The translations under genes were made by a program, and so were the position numbers. This document shows, piece after piece, positions 5,732 through 10,000 of a stretch of DNA of 10,000 nucleotides. Numbering within the stretch: position 1 is the stretch's first letter; every line of letters begins with the position of its first letter. Origin of the DNA: Flavobacterium sp. (GTDB lineage: Bacteria > Bacteroidota > Bacteroidia > Flavobacteriales > Flavobacteriaceae); NCBI RefSeq assembly GCF_020217025.1, contig NZ_JAIWOF010000233.1, positions 1 to 10,000 on the forward strand, read 5' to 3'. Below the pieces are notes generated by a model. It was not told the DNA's origin and did no database searches. It was given only the letters and a program-made list of their open reading frames with translations.

Positions 5732-8155
5732 TTAAAATTTATAACTATATCCAAGCCTTATTACTTGTGTTTCGTAATAGTCATTACTGTTATAATTAAA
5801 GCCTTGTCCGTTGATTTCTTTTTTGATTATCATTGTGTTTAGCAAATCTGATGCGTTAAAAAAGAGCTCGCCTTTCCCTTTTTGAATTGCTTTTTTTAGT
5901 CCAAGGTCTAATGAAAATCTCGATTTAATTTTTCCTTGTGGAATAATGTCGGGCGCTAAATAAATACCTGTTAATTGCGCATCTATGTTTTTAGGAAAAT
6001 GAAACGTATTGTTCAATTTAATATTTCCAGAATATATTTCTTGTTTGTCTGCTGAAAATGTATGTGTAGTAGGATATTTGTTTTCAACAGTAAATGCATC
6101 TATTTGATTTCTGTATGCGTTTAGATTAATATTGAATGCGTACAATTTAGAAATTTCTTGTGCTAAAACCATTTCAATTCCTGTGTTGTAACTTTTATTT
6201 ACGTTTTGAAATGTTGCATAAATTAAATTACTTGGTGGAACAGTACTAGAAATTCTTGTAATCGTTCCGTCAGCAAATCTGTGATAAATAGCATTATATA
6301 AACTTCCTTTTTCCCAACTTTTTTTATAGCCCAATTCTATCGAATTTGTAAATTGTGGTCGCAATGCAGGATTCCCAACTTTAATTATTTCTGCATCGTC
6401 ATATTTTGGAAAAATACGAATATCAACTTCGTTAGGTCGGTCAACTCTTCGGTTGTAGAAAATAGAAACTTTGTTATTGTCGTTAATTTTGTATGCCAAA
6501 CGTAAATTTGGAAACGGTTGGGTATAATTATATCCATCACTTTGATAAACAATATGATTAGGATTAACGTCATATTGAATTTTCACATACTCAATTCTTA
6601 AACCTAGTTCGGCTTCCCATTTTTTATTTTCAAAAATATAGTTTCCATAAACGGCAGGAATTAGTTCTTTATAAGTTGCCCAACCGCCTGCATTGGTGTC
6701 TAAAACTGAATTTACACCTGGTATAAATTGCATATTTGTCGGTATATTTCTGTTACGAAGTTTAATTCCTGTTTCAATTCGTCCGTATTTAAGTGGTTTT
6801 ATGTAGTCAAAATTAAAATCATAAACTTGCTCGTCAGATAATAATTTAAACGCATCTGTTCCTGTGGAAGTTGGCAAATAATTGTCGTAAAAATATTTTT
6901 CGTCTTCTCTGTGAAAAGTGTAATTGAAACCAATATTTAGCAAATGTCCTGCTTCTTTAAATTTGTGTTGATAAATGGCAGTTGCCATAATAGTTGTTTT
7001 TAATTCATCTTCTAAAAACTGCCAAAGTCTATTTCGTTGTGAAAAGTCTCCATTAAAAAATGGTTGGTCGCCTTTGTCAATTATTTTTTCACTTCCAAAA
7101 AGTCCTGAAACAGTCAAAGAATTTTGGTCGTTAATTGCATAATCAAAACCACTTTTCAATGTCGTAAAATGTGTGTTTCTGTTGCGTTTTAATTGTGAAT
7201 TAATTACATCGCCATTGTCGTAATTTCTTGTTACAAATTCATTTTTGTTAAGCGTTTCAGTATATAAGTAATCGCCTTGAAAAAAGACATTGACTTTGTT
7301 TTTTCTATAATTGAGTGAAACGCTTGGGTTGATTTTTGGTGTAAAAGTATATTGTGGTCTTATGGTTGGTAAATTTTCTTTTCGCACCCAAAGAGAACCT
7401 ACACCTGTTGTAAAACCAAACTTTCCATTAAAACCATCTTTTTTGTTTTTCTTGTAAATAATATTGATAATCCCTGCGTTTCCATTTGCATCATATTTGG
7501 CAGAAGGATTGTTGATGATTTCAATTTTTTCAATCGCAGAAGCAGGAATATTATCTAATCCTGTTTGGTTGCCAAAACCTGTTAATGCTGTTTGTTTTCC
7601 GTCAATGAGTACAGTCACTTTATCGTTTCCACGAAGTTGTACTTTTCCGTCTTGTACTGTAACACTTGGTAAATTTTGCATAGCTTGTAAAACCGAACCA
7701 CCACTTTGACTAATATTGTCTTTTAGAGAAAAAGTTTTTTTGTCCATTGCAGCACTTAATTCGGAAGTTTTTCCTGTTACAACAACTTCTTGTAATGTGG
7801 TAGTTTCTTCTTCCAATTCAATAGTGTTGATGTCTAAAAATTCCGTTAGATTTCCAACATAAAGCGATTGTTTTGATGTTTTGTAGCCGATAAAAGAAAC
7901 CTCTAAATAGTAGTTTCCAGATTTTATTTTTGATAAAGAAAAACGTCCTTCTTCGTTGGTTACTGTCCCACTAATAAATGAATTGTCTTTTTCTGTTTTT
8001 AACAACACGTTTACAAAAGGCAAAACAGCTTTGCTATTTTTGTCTTTTATAATTCCCGAAACGGTTACACTTGTTTGTGCGTTTGTGATTGAGAAGAATG
8101 AAAGTTGTAAAATCAAAAAGTATAGTACTTTTTTTGATGCATTTTGTGGAAACAT
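5732..8155 (-). CDS. TonB-dependent-receptor-like outer-membrane beta-barrel protein
   Basis: An 807-residue outer-membrane protein. Residues 1-26 are a signal peptide ending ...ITNA|Q. A carboxypeptidase-regulatory-like beta-sandwich follows (about 29-115, with GTVTNEEGRFSLSKIKSGNY). Then comes the linker LQEVVVTG (121-128) and a plug domain (about 135-236, with LPSVTVQDGKVQLRGND, VLIDGK, AIEKIEIINNPSAKYDANGNAGIINI). The rest is a large barrel of the OMP_b-brl_3 type, ending in the barrel-terminal pattern LGYSYKF with a final Phe. Such proteins import ligands with energy from TonB/ExbBD; the substrate cannot be read here. There is no SusD partner, so a SusCD glycan system is not indicated. 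The gene lies 90 bases downstream of the membrane-bound AraC-type regulator on the same strand, which suggests regulation by it. Its 3' end lies against hairpin element A. Confidence 0.92.
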   Translation of the reverse strand: MFPQNASKKVLYFLILQLSFFSITNAQTSVTVSGIIKDKNSKAVLPFVNVLLKTEKDNSFISGTVTNEEGRFSLSKIKSGNYYLEVSFIGYKTSKQSLYVGNLTEFLDINTIELEEETTTLQEVVVTGKTSELSAAMDKKTFSLKDNISQSGGSVLQAMQNLPSVTVQDGKVQLRGNDKVTVLIDGKQTALTGFGNQTGLDNIPASAIEKIEIINNPSAKYDANGNAGIINIIYKKNKKDGFNGKFGFTTGVGSLWVRKENLPTIRPQYTFTPKINPSVSLNYRKNKVNVFFQGDYLYTETLNKNEFVTRNYDNGDVINSQLKRNRNTHFTTLKSGFDYAINDQNSLTVSGLFGSEKIIDKGDQPFFNGDFSQRNRLWQFLEDELKTTIMATAIYQHKFKEAGHLLNIGFNYTFHREDEKYFYDNYLPTSTGTDAFKLLSDEQVYDFNFDYIKPLKYGRIETGIKLRNRNIPTNMQFIPGVNSVLDTNAGGWATYKELIPAVYGNYIFENKKWEAELGLRIEYVKIQYDVNPNHIVYQSDGYNYTQPFPNLRLAYKINDNNKVSIFYNRRVDRPNEVDIRIFPKYDDAEIIKVGNPALRPQFTNSIELGYKKSWEKGSLYNAIYHRFADGTITRISSTVPPSNLIYATFQNVNKSYNTGIEMVLAQEISKLYAFNINLNAYRNQIDAFTVENKYPTTHTFSADKQEIYSGNIKLNNTFHFPKNIDAQLTGIYLAPDIIPQGKIKSRFSLDLGLKKAIQKGKGELFFNASDLLNTMIIKKEINGQGFNYNSNDYYETQVIRLGYSYKF

Positions 8156-8184
8156 TTTTGATCAATTTTAAATTATACTGCAAA

Positions 8185-8197
8185 TAACGTTAGTAAC
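8185..8197. promoter_or_regulatory. TAACGTTA palindrome in the regulator-receptor gap
   Basis: TAACGTTAGTAAC includes the perfect 8-bp palindrome TAACGTTA (8185-8192). It sits about 30-40 bases upstream of the receptor ATG, in the 90-base gap below the regulator gene. It shares the TAACG and GTTA ends of the two large hairpin elements but lacks their body. It could be an operator, a remnant element, or chance. No perfect TAnnTTTG box is visible in this gap. Confidence 0.3.
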
Positions 8198-8245
8198 TAC
8201 GAGTAAATAAAAAAAGACAAGTGCAGAATAATTTTTTTGTACAAA

Positions 8246-9280
8246 TTAGTTGTTTTGCACAAGATTTTTTTTGAATTCAGTTGGTGTTAAACCTTTGAAT
8301 TTCTTGAATATAGCATTAAAAGAAGATTTAGAATTAAAACCCACATCTATGGCAATTCCTAAAAGTGTAAATTGATTATTTTGGTCATTTTTTAGGCGTT
8401 TTATAAATTCTTCTACTCTGTATTCATTGATGAAATCTTGGAAATTTGTTTTCATGTGTTCGTTTAAAACTTCCGAAATATAATGTTTTGGAATATTGAG
8501 TTTTTCTGAAACATCTTGAATGGATAATTTTCCATTCAAGTACAATTTATCTATTTTCATTGCATTAATTAAATCCGACTTATATTGTTCAATCAGTTTT
8601 GTGTTCAGATTAGAATTTTTGTATTTGCTTATTTCGTTTTTTGGCAAAATATATTTGTTATTAGTCAATAATTTAAAAGAAATAAAGTAAAATAGAAAGG
8701 CGACAATTAATAAAAGATAGGAGTTAAAGTTTTGATTGCTGAAAAAAGATAATTCTTTTAATCCAATTATTTTAAGAGTATCATTTATACAAGAAAACAC
8801 AAGTAAAATAACAATTGGAATAACAAAATAAGTAGTCCAAATTCTTCTTTTATTCGTAAAAACAGAATGTAAAATTAAGACTAGATAAATCACAAAAGTT
8901 AATTCCAAAATCACTTCTAGAATTTCAATATTAAAGTTTTCTTTGGGTAATTTTATTTCGAGTACTTCAAGAATTAAATAAAAAATGTTGGGAAGAAAAA
9001 ATAGATAATTGGATTTTATAAATTTTTCTCTTTCATTTTTGTAATACTTGAAAAACAAAAACAGAAAGGTTACAAATAAGGTGTTATCAAAAAGAAACCA
9101 ATCTGTATTTTCAACAAACAGATTGTTTTTGTCATCACCCAAGATGTAAAGTAAAACAGAGATTAAACTTCCAAAGAGCAACCAAAAAGTAGTTTTTTTG
9201 TAATCTTTCCGATTTGTAAACAAGACAAAAAGGACAAAAATCCCTTGTATTAAAGCAATGATTTGAATTGTTTGGAGCAT
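8246..9280 (-). CDS. Membrane-bound AraC-family transcriptional regulator (7TM + HTH)
   Basis: A 344-residue regulator. Seven hydrophobic helices fill the N-terminal two thirds (about 4-21, 31-47, 64-80, 91-108, 120-140, 149-165, 187-206). A cytoplasmic AraC-type DNA-binding domain follows at about 230-340. Its first helix-turn-helix is LSIQDVSEKLNIPKHYISEVLNE (252-274). The second carries the family signature, IAIDVGFNSKSSFNAIFKKFKGLTPTEFKK (309-338, given in key: G314, S319/S320, F321, F325, G330, T332, P333). The regulator can therefore sense something in or across the membrane and act on DNA directly. It precedes the receptor gene on the same strand, 90 bases away, and probably controls it. 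A -7 box lies 23 bases upstream of its ATG. Beyond that lies hairpin element B. Confidence 0.92.
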   Translation of the reverse strand: MLQTIQIIALIQGIFVLFVLFTNRKDYKKTTFWLLFGSLISVLLYILGDDKNNLFVENTDWFLFDNTLFVTFLFLFFKYYKNEREKFIKSNYLFFLPNIFYLILEVLEIKLPKENFNIEILEVILELTFVIYLVLILHSVFTNKRRIWTTYFVIPIVILLVFSCINDTLKIIGLKELSFFSNQNFNSYLLLIVAFLFYFISFKLLTNNKYILPKNEISKYKNSNLNTKLIEQYKSDLINAMKIDKLYLNGKLSIQDVSEKLNIPKHYISEVLNEHMKTNFQDFINEYRVEEFIKRLKNDQNNQFTLLGIAIDVGFNSKSSFNAIFKKFKGLTPTEFKKNLVQNN

Positions 9281-9303
9281 TGTTTTACTTAAGTTTTTTT
9301 GGG

Positions 9304-9311
9304 CAAAAGTA
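9304..9311 (-). promoter_or_regulatory. -7 promoter box for the AraC-type regulator gene
   Basis: On the minus strand this reads TACTTTTG, an exact fit to TAnnTTTG, 23 bases before the regulator's ATG. The -33 region at the usual spacing has only CTGAA, a poor match. Position and the exact -7 box support the call. Confidence 0.5.
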
Positions 9312-9364
9312 GTGAAAATTTCGTTATTTTTTCAGATGTTCGTGTCGCTCGGAACGCTTGCAGG

Positions 9365-9493
9365 TAACGTTTTGTGGCTTGTAAAAGTTGTGGGCGAATC
9401 AACACCTTACAAAACCTGATTATTACTAATTTTATTTTCGCCCGAAATTTTCCATATGAGCCTAAAAGCCACAATTTTTACAAACCGCTGTTA
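9365..9493. repeat. TAAC...GTTA imperfect hairpin element, copy B (129 bp)
   Basis: A non-coding block between the regulator (-) and the partial gene (+). It begins TAACGTTTTG and ends CCGCTGTTA; TAAC (9365-9368) pairs with GTTA (9490-9493). Nested inside are two perfect inverted pairs: TTGTGGCTT (9372-9380) with AAGCCACAA (9466-9474), and GGGCGAA (9392-9398) with TTCGCCC (9437-9443). The same first eight bases, TAACGTTT, the same GCTGTTA end, the same orientation and nearly the same length as copy A mark it as a related element even though the inner sequence differs. A 61-codon minus-strand reading frame crosses it (9289-9474) but shows no protein-like features. Confidence 0.65.
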
Positions 9494-9527
9494 GCAAATC
9501 GGCTTTCTAAGTTCGGAAATATTTTTG

Positions 9528-9535
9528 TAAGTTTG
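9528..9535 (+). promoter_or_regulatory. -7 promoter box for the gene at 9560
   Basis: TAAGTTTG is an exact TAnnTTTG match, with TTTC (9504-9507) twenty bases upstream as a one-mismatch -33 box. Transcription would begin around 9540, leaving a leader of about 20 bases before the ATG at 9560. This is the best complete housekeeping promoter in the window. Confidence 0.6.
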
Positions 9536-9559
9536 GTTCTCCACTTAAATATTTTAGTT

Positions 9560-10000
9560 ATGCCATTAAATAGCAAAGTAAAACAAAGATACGAATTATA
9601 CGATAAGATACTTGTTAAAATTGTAGAGTTAACTAACAAAGAATCTATAACTTTTAAAGAGTTATACGATGCATTATATAGTATAAATGTACTAAACGAT
9701 AATTTTTCAAAAGGGTTTGATTTTTCAACTTTTATACTAGAAGATAAGAACCAACCAAACGAAAAAAGTTTAAAATTCATTCTACACTACTTTAAATCTT
9801 TAGATTTGATTATATATGATAATCAGTTTAATAATATTATGTCAACATCTTTAGGTGTTCTAAAATCTCACGAAACATTCTCACAAGAATATGAAAATAA
9901 TATAAACAAAGAAGATTTAGAAAATAGTCTTTTAAGTAATCAAATTGAAACTAATAAGAAAATAACGTGTCTCACTATTATACTTGTTGTAATTGGTCTT
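9560..10000 (+). CDS. Unrecognised protein with a C-terminal membrane segment, 5' part
   Basis: 147 codons are open from ATG 9560 to the last base, with no stop, so the gene continues past the window. The protein begins MPLNSKVKQRYELYDKIL. Residues about 10-85 are helix-rich, with an ITFKELYDALYSI (30-42) and KSLKFILHYFKSLDLIIYDN (70-89) arrangement that could be a small winged-helix-like or helical domain. A charged linker follows (105-132), and CLTIILVVIGL at about 137-147 looks like the start of a membrane helix. I do not recognise the family. The open frame extends upstream of the ATG, but the start is chosen because it sits about 20 bases after a good promoter. A 100-codon minus-strand frame opposite (9478-9780) is judged a shadow. 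It lies just outside hairpin element B, so it may be accessory. Confidence 0.75.
   Translation, partial: MPLNSKVKQRYELYDKILVKIVELTNKESITFKELYDALYSINVLNDNFSKGFDFSTFILEDKNQPNEKSLKFILHYFKSLDLIIYDNQFNNIMSTSLGVLKSHETFSQEYENNINKEDLENSLLSNQIETNKKITCLTIILVVIGL

Noticed and set aside
5712..5732. Direct repeat TTTCCGT twice (5712-5718 and 5726-5732)
   Set aside because: Only 7 bp in a short AT-rich gap; too short to interpret as a target-site duplication.
5732..8155. SusC of a polysaccharide utilisation locus
   Set aside because: No SusD, glycosidase or sulfatase neighbours, and the barrel is of the shorter OMP_b-brl_3 type (807 residues).
9289..9474. 61-codon minus-strand reading frame across element B
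   Set aside because: It consists of the hairpin arms read through, is very basic with no protein-like pattern, and overlaps the regulator's promoter region.
5572..9493. Calling the two hairpin elements integron attC sites
   Set aside because: Only one of the four core ends fits the GTTRRRY/RYYYAAC consensus, and no integron integrase gene is in the window; kept as a design resemblance only.
9478..9780. 100-codon minus-strand reading frame
   Set aside because: It lies opposite the plus-strand gene at 9560, which has a promoter, a sensible start and protein-like composition.
1..10000. CRISPR array, tRNA, rRNA, insertion sequence or phage genes
   Set aside because: No regularly spaced repeats, tRNA-like cloverleaf, rRNA sequence or transposase/integrase-like protein was seen on either strand.

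Overview
The window looks like chromosome of a member of the Flavobacteriaceae, probably Flavobacterium or a close relative. The grounds are the AT-rich composition, the TAnnTTTG-type -7 promoter boxes, start sites without clear Shine-Dalgarno sequences, a TonB-type outer-membrane barrel with an N-terminal carboxypeptidase-regulatory-like domain, and the overall protein style. This is recognition from the sequence; no database was searched.

Layout. Bases 1-2241 (+) hold a tight three-gene run: the 3' end of a metallo-beta-lactamase-fold hydrolase, a small membrane-anchored protein of unknown function, and a long class-V PLP enzyme related to cysteine desulfurases. This run converges on an HtrB/LpxL-type lysophospholipid (lipid A) acyltransferase (2258-3139, -). 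A hairpin terminator spans the 16-base gap and the end of the acyltransferase gene. The acyltransferase is divergent from a compact rhomboid intramembrane protease (3220-3846, +), with a perfect 16-bp palindrome between them. A secreted SIMPL-domain protein follows (3904-4596, +), preceded by a sigma-54-like element and ended by a strong terminator. Two small secreted proteins of uncertain function (4696-5049 and 5122-5517) lie on the minus strand.

From about 5570 the character changes. A 127-bp GC-richer imperfect hairpin element (5572-5698) precedes a minus-strand pair: a seven-helix membrane-bound AraC-type regulator (8246-9280) and, downstream of it, an outer-membrane TonB-dependent-receptor-like barrel (5732-8155). 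A second hairpin element of almost identical length (9365-9493) follows. Both elements begin TAACGTTT and end GCTGTTA on the + strand, in the same orientation. The receptor/regulator pair therefore looks like an accessory cassette between two related boundary elements. After the second element, an unrecognised gene (9560 to the window end, +) starts behind a good -7 box and runs off the window.

How the genes work together. Most of the left half is envelope housekeeping: lipid A acylation, membrane proteolysis and periplasmic proteins. In the right half, the likely logic is that the membrane-bound regulator senses an envelope or external signal and controls the adjacent receptor gene. The substrate cannot be read from the sequence. 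The observation most worth following up is the pair of TAAC...GTTA hairpin elements. They resemble integron attC sites in overall design (outer inverted core, inner inverted arms) but do not match the canonical attC core consensus at both ends.
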